64,000 nucleotides of DNA from Saposhnikovia divaricata (Eukaryota; Streptophyta; Magnoliopsida; Apiales; Apiaceae): NCBI GenBank assembly GCA_036435485.1, contig CM071598.1, positions 104,840,501 through 104,904,500 of the forward strand, written 5' to 3'. A program made the position numbers and the translations under genes. The notes under the pieces are model-generated. The model did no database searches. It was not told the origin of the DNA and saw nothing but the letters and a program-made list of their open reading frames with translations. Numbering within the stretch: the stretch's first letter is position 1; each line of letters begins with the position of its first letter. Positions 32,623 to 43,400 of this stretch are shown here, one piece after another.

Positions 32623-34037
32623 ATGGCACGTCAAACATCTTACTAAACTCCTATTCGTACCTACAATCCATTCAGTGACTTTACCGTCGGTGAAACGTCT
32701 CAACATGTCAGATCTACCATTACCCGAATCGTTGTTGACAACAATGGTCGTGCAATCCCTCTGGACAGAGCTTCCGATGATGAGCATCGTCATCAAGGTG
32801 AACAACAACCCCCCATTAAGGATTCAAGAAATATCATCTTGGCATTAAGAGCCTGATCCAATACACAGGAGAGGAGAGCAGATACACCGGTAAGGGGAAG
32901 AAATCTTGAACCAGAGTTTAATCGTACATCAGATGACGTAGATCGAGAAGCATCGAAAGCAAGACAACGTGAAATTGTAAGGCTCCGTGATGAAGAAATC
33001 CAGATGAGAATTAGAGAACTGGAAGATCGTGAAAACGAACTAGCCGATGAACGACACCGACTTTGAAAGAACCTAGGTGGAAGAACGCCCCCACGTGGTC
33101 GGTCACATAATCGACGATCTCTTGTAGGTGACCGATCACCAAGGAGGAGAAGATCTAGATCAAGGGATCGGCATCAGACAGCGCCTGGAGGATCACCACC
33201 CCGTAGAGGCACTCCACCCCATGATGATGATGATCGTAGAAACAGTGATAGAAGGAATAATGGAGGCCATGGTGGGGACATGGTAATAATGGTGGAGGTC
33301 GTGGAAGTAACAATAATGGTGGCTATGGGGACGATGATGATTATTACCATCGTTGGCATGATTATTACAGAAGGAATGGGTACGATGTTGATGGTAGAGG
33401 CCATAATAATAACCAATCTGATGAAGCAACTCTTTTACGAGAGCAATTGGAAAAGTTGGAAAGAATGATGCGAGGAGGTGGAAACGAAGATTACTCAACA
33501 GAATCACCATTGATCAAAAATATCAAAGAATATGTTCCAAGGGTTGGTCATGCTATCCCAAAGATGACTTATTACAATGGAAAAACTGATCCATATGAGA
33601 ATGTGACCCAATATGAGAGGCATATGAAGTGTGCTGGCCATGATGAAATTACCATGTGTAACATATTCGAAGTTTATTTGAAAAATGGAGCGCAAGGCTG
33701 GTACCGGACTCTTCTCCCCAACTCAATCTATTCCTATCAACAACTAAGGTCTAAGTTCCTGAAGCATTATGACTAAAACAGAAGGATCGGCCAAATTACT
33801 TCTTCTCTCAATAATGTGAAACAAAGATCCGATGAGTCTTTAACATCTTATATGAAGCGTTACAAGCAAGAATGTGAAAAAGTGTCATCATTGGATGAAA
33901 ATCAAGCTATGGGATTCTTCTACAGTGGCCTAGACAACAAGAGAAGCAGAAAGTTGTTGAATTCGCTATTTGATTTTCCTCCTGCAAGATTGAACGACAT
34001 GTCCACCAGGACAGAAACATTCACCGAAGAAAGGTAG
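32623..34037 (+). pseudogene. gag gene of family B copy B2, Tat/Retand-like, disrupted
   Basis: Starts at ATG 32623 but meets a stop at codon 8 (32644-32646). The N-terminal part matches B1 and contains further stops (for example after NIILALRA) and a one-base frame change near 33270. From 33447 an open stretch carries the Retrotrans_gag domain: MTYYNGKTDPYENVTQYERH, then GAQGWYRTLLPNSIYSYQQL. It is interrupted by a TAA at 33774-33776 and resumes (33816-34037) with SYMKRYKQE and FYSGL. These signatures are typical of Tat-lineage gag. The protein would form the particle shell and bind the RNA, but this copy cannot make it. No protease or pol follows, so the family is non-autonomous here. Confidence 0.8.
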
Positions 34038-36934
34038 CCCTTGACATAGATAATCCAAAAAGGAGTAAAGATAAAACACATGTGGCGATATGAAGGGATG
34101 TTTCCAAGCATATTAATAAAATAGTATTTGCCTAAATTCAATAAGTGCATCTTCATAGTCGGATACAGAATAATTTTTTGGGTGTCCAATGCAGAAAAGT
34201 TCTGTGATTACTTGGTAAGTGAAAGAATAACTGAAGCAAAATCAGGGAAAATTCAAGACATCGTCGATAAGGACTACAAGCTCAGAAAAGTTTGGCAATG
34301 GAATTTACAAGCCTTCGGCCACAATTTGATTCATTGGTGGATTACAAGCTATGTCATTGAATGAGGCTGTATACATGACCGAGCTTCATCAACTATGAGC
34401 TACAAAAACAAAAGTGGTCTTGATTTGACAGATCAAAAATTTGACGACGATGATCGAAAATGGTTGAAATATTGTCAAGTTGAAATTACAATGATAGATT
34501 TCATCATTACCAGATAAGTTATTTTACTGCTATTGATGAACCATTATCTTATCTATACATGAATTTTTATTTTTTATATGCAGTTCATTTATGTTGATAT
34601 GCATGTGATATTTTTTTTATTGTTATGATATAACTCAATGGTTTAATTTCATTACGTGACAAGCCATTAGGGACTTCAAAATTTATCCAACCCAAACAAG
34701 TGTTCAACGAAGGTCACTGGGGGCAACGAATTTAACGGACTCCCGAATAAGTGACCAATCATCAAACACTTGGGGGGCATCAAACTGATCTAATCCTAAA
34801 CTTGTGACATATCGACAATCAACTAGGGAAAAAAATTTGACCAAGTCCTGACTTATGATCTATCGACACTCACAAGACTCGTGACCCATCGACAATCAAT
34901 CGATGGCAAATATCAATTAATTGTCCCAACTTTGATTTATCGACACTCACTTGGGGACAAGAGAATCTTCGGTCCCATACTAGTAATACACCACTTCAAA
35001 ATACAAGTACTGCATCACTTGGGGGGAAAGGAGATATATATAGGGCCGGATATACGCTTCAGTGTGAAGCTATGATGGTCCACCATCGACTTATAAAGTT
35101 GGGAGATGAGAAAGAGGTGATCTAAAGTTTTTTTGATTTAACATTTTTATTAATCACACAGTCAATATGACAATATCTCATCGAGCACAATCCGAGGATT
35201 TGATGCATAGGCAGAATGAACCTAAAAGCTGCTTTAAATGCTATGATGGTTCAAAGCTAAAAAATTGGAAGACAAAGCTCCAAACGCGCATCGGCTACCA
35301 AGCTACTGGATCAATGTTGACGACAAAATAAGGATCCAATCATGCTCAATTCGATGCAAATACAAATAAGATTATACTTGGAAACACTTGGAAGAACTTG
35401 TAAGGATTTTGTATCGTCCAAGGTATTTATCAACTACAAATATATTGTTTTAATATGCTAACATGCTGGATATTGTTGGTAAAGACTAAAAGAACAAGGT
35501 ACAAATGATATGCATTGGAAGCGAAAAACAAACCTATTATTCACAATCAGATGCAAAAGTAAACGAGGACGAAGCATCAGCAAATAAAAGCAAATATAGA
35601 TATTTGCCCAAAGAATCCGTCATAACAGGTGTGACAAACTAAGCCTATCAATGCCCGAAGGCTATAAGTACGAAATTAACCAGCTACACGGTTCATCGAA
35701 AGCATGAAAATAGGAGATCCTAGATCTCTCTAGCACTCCCCTGAAGTAAGAGATCATCCTGGACATCGAAAGCTAGAGTCACTAAATCACCATTTTGGAC
35801 TCCACCTCCGGCTTCTGCTTGCTCTAACTGCCATTCTTCCAACTCATAATCAAGCGGTGATCGAAGTCCAACTTTAACATCCCTAACCATCTGAAGTCTT
35901 TTCTCGAGTTCGACACCATACCAGTTAGCTTCGGCATCAAGTTTAGCATTTTCAGAATCTTGTAGTTGTTTCTTTAAGGAAGAAATTTTCTCCTTGAGCT
36001 CTTTCTCATGAGCAGCAGCATCAGCTCCGAGCTCTTTCAAGCGTGCTTCAGCAACAACAAGCTTTTGCTGATCAGAACTCGCCTTATTATTAGCACCATC
36101 GACATCCTTTTCTAACTTGGATAATTGATCAATCTCAATCTTGGGCGTCGTCACTTGCTCACGTAACCAAAGAAAAAGCTACATGATTGGAAACAATTAT
36201 CCAAAAATCATTGGAAACAGTAAATTGAGTATGAGATTGAGGATCAACTACAAAATGGTATCCGACGATTTAGTACAAATTGTATGAGATTTTCAACATC
36301 AATTGGAAGCAGATGTGATTTTACTCCGAGAATCTTCGGCAACATGCTACTAGTTATCTGTCTACAAGAATCATATCGACGCAGAAGTAAAACTAACTGG
36401 GGTTTTATTGCATCGGCTACATCATATCCGAACAAAACTAGCAACCATGACATAACTTTTTAGCATTGGACACATGTACGAGAAATATATTTATTGTGTT
36501 TCCTAGGCTTATCTGTGCCAAAGGGCTTATCTGCATCCAAGGGCTAATGATGATACTTGAAGACAAACAAAACACTGGTATATGATAGTTAACTACGAAC
36601 TAGTATTCGATGGCTAACTACGAACTACTTGAAGTTTCAAATATCAATCCACTAGCTCGATATTCTTGAGAAAGTACCATTGGAAGCAAGGAATAATATG
36701 CATAGGGAACCATCAACAACGTGCCTTTAATTATGCATTAGGAAGACAATGTGATACAGAGGTGGAAATATATATCTGCAATAATCTTTTTGATAACAAT
36801 GGATAATTGGAAGTCAGGACCTTCTGACACAAGACCCACCAAAATAATAATCCTATACTCGTACAAAATATGTACCCAATGGTGCTTGATGATGCAATGG
36901 TGATAGAAGGATAAAGATGAAGTAAAAGAGCTAG
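34038..36934 (+). mobile_element. 3' region of B2, cut by the chromovirus array
   Basis: Family B 3' untranslated text (34600-35400), then a segment carrying an antisense ORF, then sequence with phrases like CCAAAGGGCTTATCTGCATC that recur in B1. It ends at 36934, where the family C LTR begins. B2's 3' LTR would lie beyond the window. Confidence 0.7.
35720..36154 (-). CDS. Antisense coiled-coil ORF in the 3' region of B2
   Basis: A 144-codon frame on the strand opposite to the element's own genes. Residues about 8-90 are a heptad-like, charged coiled coil (LEKDVDGANNKASSDQQKL and KELKEKISSLKKQLQDSENA are typical). The tail has RSPLDYELEEWQLEQAEAGG. Tat-lineage elements are known for extra antisense ORFs between pol and the 3' LTR, some with a transposase_28-type N-terminal part and a coiled-coil C-terminal part. 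This looks like such a C-terminal part, with the N-terminal part lost. The product's role is not known. B1 and B3 lack it. Confidence 0.5.
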   Translation of the reverse strand: MTTPKIEIDQLSKLEKDVDGANNKASSDQQKLVVAEARLKELGADAAAHEKELKEKISSLKKQLQDSENAKLDAEANWYGVELEKRLQMVRDVKVGLRSPLDYELEEWQLEQAEAGGGVQNGDLVTLAFDVQDDLLLQGSAREI

Positions 36935-37157
36935 TGTGACGCCCCCAGATCCGGGATCGGAGATCCAGGCGCTCACGGTCCATTTTCCATTAATAACATA
37001 CCTGTTCTTGCACATAATATATATAAAAACAGCCATCGACCCCACAATAACTCATACCGCACACACACACATGTTAGAGCCTCAGAAACGTCACACATTG
37101 ATTAAACAGTAATAAAATTATCATAGTTATTACAGACCGAATTAAATAGTATTTATG

Positions 37158-37361
37158 CTACCAGCAACACTTCGATATGAAGCGAAGTTGGCGGCTTGAA
37201 AGTTTGTTACGATACACTGCCTTGCACAGGTCATACTGATAAATAAAACGAACTAACAAAAGCTGCCAACCAATCCGGCTAATGGGACCTACCGGTGGAA
37301 TCTCAACTGCTGGCCCGGGTCTAGTCACCTGCTTTCGAGCAGTCTGTCTGGTTCTCGCCAT
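37158..37361 (-). CDS. Small ORF in LTR_L, product begins like the histone H3 tail
   Basis: A 67-codon frame starting at ATG 37359-37361, with stop at 37158. The first residues are MARTRQTARKQVTRPGPAVE. Positions 1-9 after Met match the histone H3 tail ARTKQTARK except Lys4 to Arg; Lys9 is kept, and similarity ends there. The rest (ISRIGWQLLLVRFIYQYDL, then a Cys-Cys-Trp end) resembles nothing I know. The context GCGAAATGGCG has a purine at -3 and G at +4. No other ATG lies between the TATA-like stretch (about 37430-37444) and this start, so it would be the first ORF of the element's RNA. The upstream in-frame extension is LTR sequence and is not part of the gene. It may be translated or may be a leader ORF; resemblance by chance remains possible. 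Confidence 0.45.
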   Translation of the reverse strand: MARTRQTARKQVTRPGPAVEIPPVGPISRIGWQLLLVRFIYQYDLCKAVYRNKLSSRQLRFISKCCW

Positions 37362-37776
37362 TTCGCTTAGCTGTTGTGTTTGTAAAATTTGAAAAACAAG
37401 CAAGAGTGAGCAACTATAGCTCAGCAAGGAATATATGTGTATAAGGTAAGCAATATAACATTTCATATGATTGGCAGTTATTAAACTTGTTTGTATCAAT
37501 CAGATATAAAATCACTTGTCATAGTTGATAAATCTCGAAGGTGCAACAATATGTGCCCTCGTTTTCAAAATAAACTTGCAGTTCTAGATACTGCATTGAG
37601 TCAACATCTTTCTCATCAAAATAGAACACTATCAACAACTTGGCACAAAAGCCTAAGAAGCAGTGTCAAAGCATTTTTCCAAAATGGAGGAATAGGACTT
37701 AAAGAAAACATAAAAACCTGACAAGGATTGACGATGATCAATCGCCACATCCAAGTCCAATAATTCGCGGGTCTTC

Positions 37777-37875
37777 TCTACCGGTAGAAGGATAGAAACT
37801 ACATCCGTAACTATCCCCGAGTGAAAACTACATCCGTAATCACCCTCGATGAAAACTACATCCGTAATCATCCTT
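37777..37875 (-). repeat. Palindrome plus three-fold 28-29-bp repeat in LTR_L
   Basis: On the plus strand TCTACCGGTAGA (37777-37788) is followed by three units with the core AAACTACATCCGTAA. Same block as in the solo LTR, reversed. Confidence 0.9.
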
Positions 37876-40427
37876 CGGCAACACCTGGGCCGGAATAATA
37901 ATTGATGGACCGCCTAGCTCACGGCCGCTTACACATCCCGGGAATCGTTCGTCAACGGTTCCCACACCTGCCAGAGTCCCTTTTTCTTTTTCTTTTGAAA
38001 ACTTGGTTTTGATTGAAAACAGAGTAGTTGAGGTTCGACGTCAGTCGAGCGATGATTCTTGAAATCATACAAGAAGCAGAACCTGACCGGTGGTTTTCGA
38101 AAATGTTTTGAGTTCGAAAGAGTTCGAGTTTGAAAGTATTAAATGTATTTTGGATTAACTTTGTCTTTAAATAATGAACAATAATTAATAAATAATATTT
38201 TAAGATTTAATATTAATAATCAGTAAAATAATTATTCAATAAAATAAACTTTTAATCCAAGATAGGGTTTCGAGTATTTACGAAGATATAACGATAGTTA
38301 CTTGAGTATACGATACTCCCCGAAAGACCCTTCGGGTTTTCGCAATCTAGATACGATATAATAATATACCGCTCCCCGGTCAATAGTATATACGGACCGC
38401 TACGACCTCTATTGCTAGAGTCGTTGTCCGAAGAAAACATTTCAATCTAAGTTCAAGGGTTACAAGCATATATGTACTTATACAATCTCAATTGCATCAA
38501 AACTTCGATAAACATAGCATTTGATATAATTGAAAACTACAAACACAACAGTGAAAGTCCTTGTATATGGATAAGTTTTGAAAAGTAAACTTGCCTTGGG
38601 TTGGTTGGGGTGGTCGAGCGTGCGGAGTCGAACGATCTATACATAAGCAATAACCGCTCGTTAGTACCTTAACAATATCTCTTTAATTACGGGGTTTTAG
38701 GGGGTACGAAATTAACTTAACGACTTCGTCTTATGACACTCTAGCCCCACTATATGTTCATGTCGTCACTCGATTACGCTTGTCACTTAATCGACTTAAT
38801 TTAGTTACCACATTCGAATCATAACCATTAACCCTAGAATTATGCTCCACTAATCGACTTTTTTCCTTGCGCAAAATTTACTCTAGCATTTTTATAAAAT
38901 CCAAAAATTCATATTTTAATCCAATTCTTTTTGGGTGGTCTTCACCACTGCATTCCCTAACTTCTCAAATTTTTCCATGATCCCACATATATTTTTAGGG
39001 GTTTAAACAAGGTTCACAAGGGGGTCACTTAGTGCAGTCCGGAATCCAGAAACACAATTCACTCCTCCGGCCATAACTTAAAATCTATACATCACCTAGC
39101 CATGAACCTTACATTTCCAGAAACTACATTCAATTATCTTTCCAATAATATATGGTAGGACATCAGGGGACAACATTTGGGGGTTCAAAACCGGTTACAA
39201 GACAGGTCAATGCTCCTGGAAAAACTCAGCAAGCATATACTACTTAGATCAACCATTTTTCACAATTCCACAACACAACCAACACTTAATTTACTTAGTT
39301 CATGGTTCATAACACTCATGGAGATATATATACTATCCATAATCATAAAAGTCACAATCTCAACATCAAAACTCAAGATCCATGTCATCCATTACTTATA
39401 CAACCAAGATTAACTCATATATACATGGATCTACTACCAAACATTATAAACACTACATAACCAAAAGGCTTTGTGATTTTTATACCTTCTTGAGCACCTA
39501 GGAGCCTTGGATAAGCTTTACACAACTCAATAACACCTTGAATGGTCTCCTACAACCCTTACAATCCAAGATCTAAAAGAAAATCAAACATGGTTACTAT
39601 TCACCCAATCTTTAACAATTTATAACTTGAATTTGGATGGATGAAATGGATTGAAACTACTAACATACCTTGTCTAGATGATGGAGAGGGCCTAGGATTA
39701 ATGTTTTGATTTATGAGTGATGGGAAAGGGGGAAGAAGAATTTTTCTTCTTCTCTTTTTCTTCTTGGCCGAGAGCAAGAGCAAAGGGGGGGGTTGTGTTT
39801 TGGTTTTTGTGTTTTATGTGTGTTGGTTGAATAATTGATGTTAAAGTGTTGGGTGATACATAATATGTATGTATAGGCAAGTACTAGCAAGGCATGGTCT
39901 CATGTACTACTTGTCTCCCCTTTTTGAAAAGCAAGTAACTAGTTACTATTCCTCTTCCAATTTGCTAACTAGTTTGCTTATCCTAACCACTTGGTTGCAT
40001 GGAACTTGCATGCAATACTACTCCTTGTATCATTATTCTTCCACCAATTCTTGTCATTTAATCTTTAATTCGTATCGTATCTTAATTAATCTCTCGTAAT
40101 AATATTTTGTCGCGTAGAGATTTCCCCTATAATTCCTTAAGTACTTAATTTTGTAAATTCCACGAATGTCCATAATTCCTCTTCATAATTCTTAATAAAT
40201 CCTTTAATACTCTAACCATTCTCAAATCCCAAGTTTTATAAATCTTACTAACAATAAGACTCCTGCCTTCACAATCTTCCTTTTTATCTTACATAATAAA
40301 TGCAACAACGCAGTTTCTCAGACAATCAATTCTATTAATCAACGGGGATTACTAGAAAGGTTCCATATTGACAATGTCACAAGATATTAAATAAAAGAAA
40401 ATATTACCAAAATTTAGGGTTCTTACA

Positions 40428-40441
40428 GCCTCCCCTCCTTA
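40428..40441 (-). other. Polypurine tract, array unit 1
   Basis: On the minus strand AAGGAGGGGAGGC lies directly next to the 3' LTR. Confidence 0.75.
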
Positions 40442-40460
40442 AAAGGATTCCGTCCCGGAA

Positions 40461-43400
40461 TCAGGTTGAAAACAGTTGGGGGTGCTTTTCACGCATCGCG
40501 CTCTCTAGTTCCCATGTTGATTCTTCGACATTCTGATTCCTCCACAAGACTCTCACTAGTTTGACAACCTTGTTCCGCAGCACCTGTTCTTTTCTATCCA
40601 TGATTTCTACGGGTTGCTCTACATATGTTAAGTCTAGTTGCAGATCCACTTGATCATGTTCTATCACATGTCGGAAGTCGGTATGGTAGGGTCGTAGCAT
40701 GGACACATGGAACACATTATGTACTTGCTGCAAGCTCGGGGGTAAAGCCAATTCATAGGCTAACTTCCCAACTCGTTTCAAGATCTCAAAAGGTCCAATA
40801 AATCTCGGGCTTAGTTTTCCCTTCTTACCAAATCTCATCAATCCTTTTCACGGTGATACCTTCAACATCACAAACTCTCCTACCTAATATTCTTTGTCCT
40901 TGCGGGTCTGGTCCGCATACTTCTTCTGTCTGTCCTGGGCCGCTACCAGCCGTCCTCTTATGAGCTCGATAGTTTCTCTTGTCTGTTGGACCAGTTCAGG
41001 CCCTAAAATCTTCCGCTCTCCAACCTCTTCCCAACACAAGGGAGACCGACATCTTCATCCGTATAAAGCTTCATATGGGGGCATGCCTATACTCGCATGG
41101 TAACTATCGTTGTAGGAAAATTCAATCAACGGCAAGTGGTCATCCCAACTTCCCTTAAAATCAATGGCACATACCCTCAGCATGTCCTCGATGGTCTGGA
41201 TGGTTCTCTCACTCTGTCCGTCTGTTTGGGGATGGTATGCAGTACTCATGTTTAACTTGGTCCCCACACAATCCTGAAAACTTCTCCAGAACCTGGAGTT
41301 GAATCTTGGGTCTCTATCTGATACAATGCTCACAGGAACCCCATGTCTAACCACAATCTCCTTTAAGTAAATATCTACCAGCTTGTCGACAGTATATCTC
41401 TCGTTGATTGGAAGAAAATGTGCTGACTTGGTCAGTCTATCGATAATTACCCAAATGGCATCATGATTAGTCTTGGTCCTTGGTAATCCGACCACAAAGT
41501 CCATCGCAATTTGCTCCCACTTCCACTCGGGTATCTCCAAGGGTTGCAACAATCCACTGGGCCTCTGGTGTTCGGCCTTTACTCTTTGACATGTCAAGCA
41601 TTTACTTACCCACTCGGCCACGTCCTTCTTCATATTTGGCCACCAATAGTATTCTCTCAGATCTCTATACATCTTAGTGCCTCCAGGGTGAATTGAGTAC
41701 CTCGAACTATGAGCCTCTTGCAAAATCTCGTCTTTTAATTCTTGAACGTTCGGGATCCATATCCTAGATGCGTACCTCATAATTCCATTCCCGTCCTTCT
41801 CACACTTAATTTCCTCGCCAGTCAAAATTTTCTCCATCGAATTCTTTTCTTCTTCCATCTTCTTTTCCTGGCATAACTTAATCTTTTCCAATAGCGGTGG
41901 TTGGACTTTTATTTCCATTAGACTCTCTTGTCCAATTCCTGGTAACCTCACTTCAATCTCCAGTTTCTCAAGGTCCTTGATCAACTCGTCCACTGACGTT
42001 ATCATCTTAAGTTTCTCCTTTCGGCTAAGTGCATCGGCCACCACATTGGCCTTCCCTGGGTGATAATGAATCTCACAATCATAATCTTTAATTAGCTCTA
42101 GCCATCTCCTCTACCTCATGTTTAACTCTTTCTGAGTGAATATGTACTTTAAGCTCTTGTGATCCGTGTAGATTTCACACTTTTCTCCGTAAAGATAATG
42201 TCTCCAAATCTTCAAAGCAAAAACTATCGCTGCTAATTCCAAATCATGGGTGGGGTATCTTATCTCATACTCCTTAAGTTGTCTGGATGCATACGCAATC
42301 ACTTTACCATGCTGCATAAGCACACACCCTAAACCTTTATGGGATGCGTCGCTATAAATCACAAAATCTCCCTTATCATCAGGTAGGGCTAGTACTGGTG
42401 TTGTCACCAACCTCTTCTTCAACTCTTGGAAGCTCTCTTCGCATTTTTCAGTCCACACAAACTTCTCGGTCTTGCGAGTTAGTCGGGTCAAAGGGGCTGC
42501 TATCTTTGCAAAGTCTTGGACAAATCTCCTATAGTAGCCAGCCAGTCCTATGAAACTTCTCACCTCTGTCGGAGTGGTTGGTCACTCCCAATTTGATACA
42601 GCCTCTATTTTGGATGGGTCCACTAGAATGCCTTGTTCGCTAATCACATGCCCTAAAAACTGAACTTCCTTCAACCAAAATTCACGCTTCGAGAACTTAG
42701 CGTACAACTTTTCTTCTCTCAATGCTCCTAATACAATCCTCAAGTGCTCTGCATGTTCCTCCTTCATCTTGGAATAAATCAAGATGTCATCGATGAAGAC
42801 TATAACACACTTGTCCAAGTATTTCTTGAAGACTCGATTCATTAGGTCCATGAAAGCTGCAGGGGCATTCGTTAACCCAAATGACATCACTAGGAACTCA
42901 TAGTGTCCATACTGGGTGCGAAAGGCCGTCTTTGGTATATCTTCTGGTTTAATCTTTAACTGGTGATACCCGGTCCTCAAATCAATTTTAGAGAAGTAAA
43001 CTGCATCTTTCAATTGATCAAACAGGTCATCTATCCTGGGAAAGGGATACTTATTCTTTATAGTCACCTTGTTCAACTCTCTGTAGTCTATACATAACCT
43101 CATACTACCATCCTTCTTTTTCACGAATAACACCGGGGCTCCCCACGGTGACACACTAGGTCTTATCATCCCTTTATCCAACAACTCTTGTAACTGAGTG
43201 GCCAGCTCCTTCATCTACACTGGGGCTAGCCGATATGGGGCTTTCAAAATTGGGGTCGTACCCGAAACTAAGTCTATAGCGAACTCGATGTCTCTATCAG
43301 GTGGTAGTCCGGGAAGATCATCCGGAAATACGTCCGCGAACTCATTAACGATAGGGATTTCCTGTAGGTTTGGTGCCTCCTTCTTGGTATCCTTCACATA

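Larger units (their letters stand above)
36935..40427 (-). mobile_element. Family C 3' LTR, full length (LTR_L)
   Basis: 3,493 bp, TGTGACGCC...TCTTACA on the plus strand. It is clearly related to LTR_R. Similarity is high from the left end to about 38900 and poor across 38900-40000, where many substitutions and indels are seen. Contains the H3-tail-like ORF, the triple repeat (37790-37875) and the palindrome (37777-37788). Confidence 0.92.

Noticed and set aside
37158..37361. A true histone H3 gene or pseudogene in the LTR
   Set aside because: Similarity ends after ten residues; the rest has no histone fold sequence.
37362..37499. Longer version of the H3-like ORF starting upstream
   Set aside because: The upstream in-frame stretch crosses the TATA-like region and the LTR leader; the inner ATG has the strong context and is the one shared by both LTR types.
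38252..38440. 62-codon ORF starting MFSSDNDSSNRGRSG in LTR_L, also at 48172-48360 and in part in the solo LTR
   Set aside because: It lies on the U3 side in conserved DNA; the solo LTR version changes frame after about 22 residues and no domain is visible.
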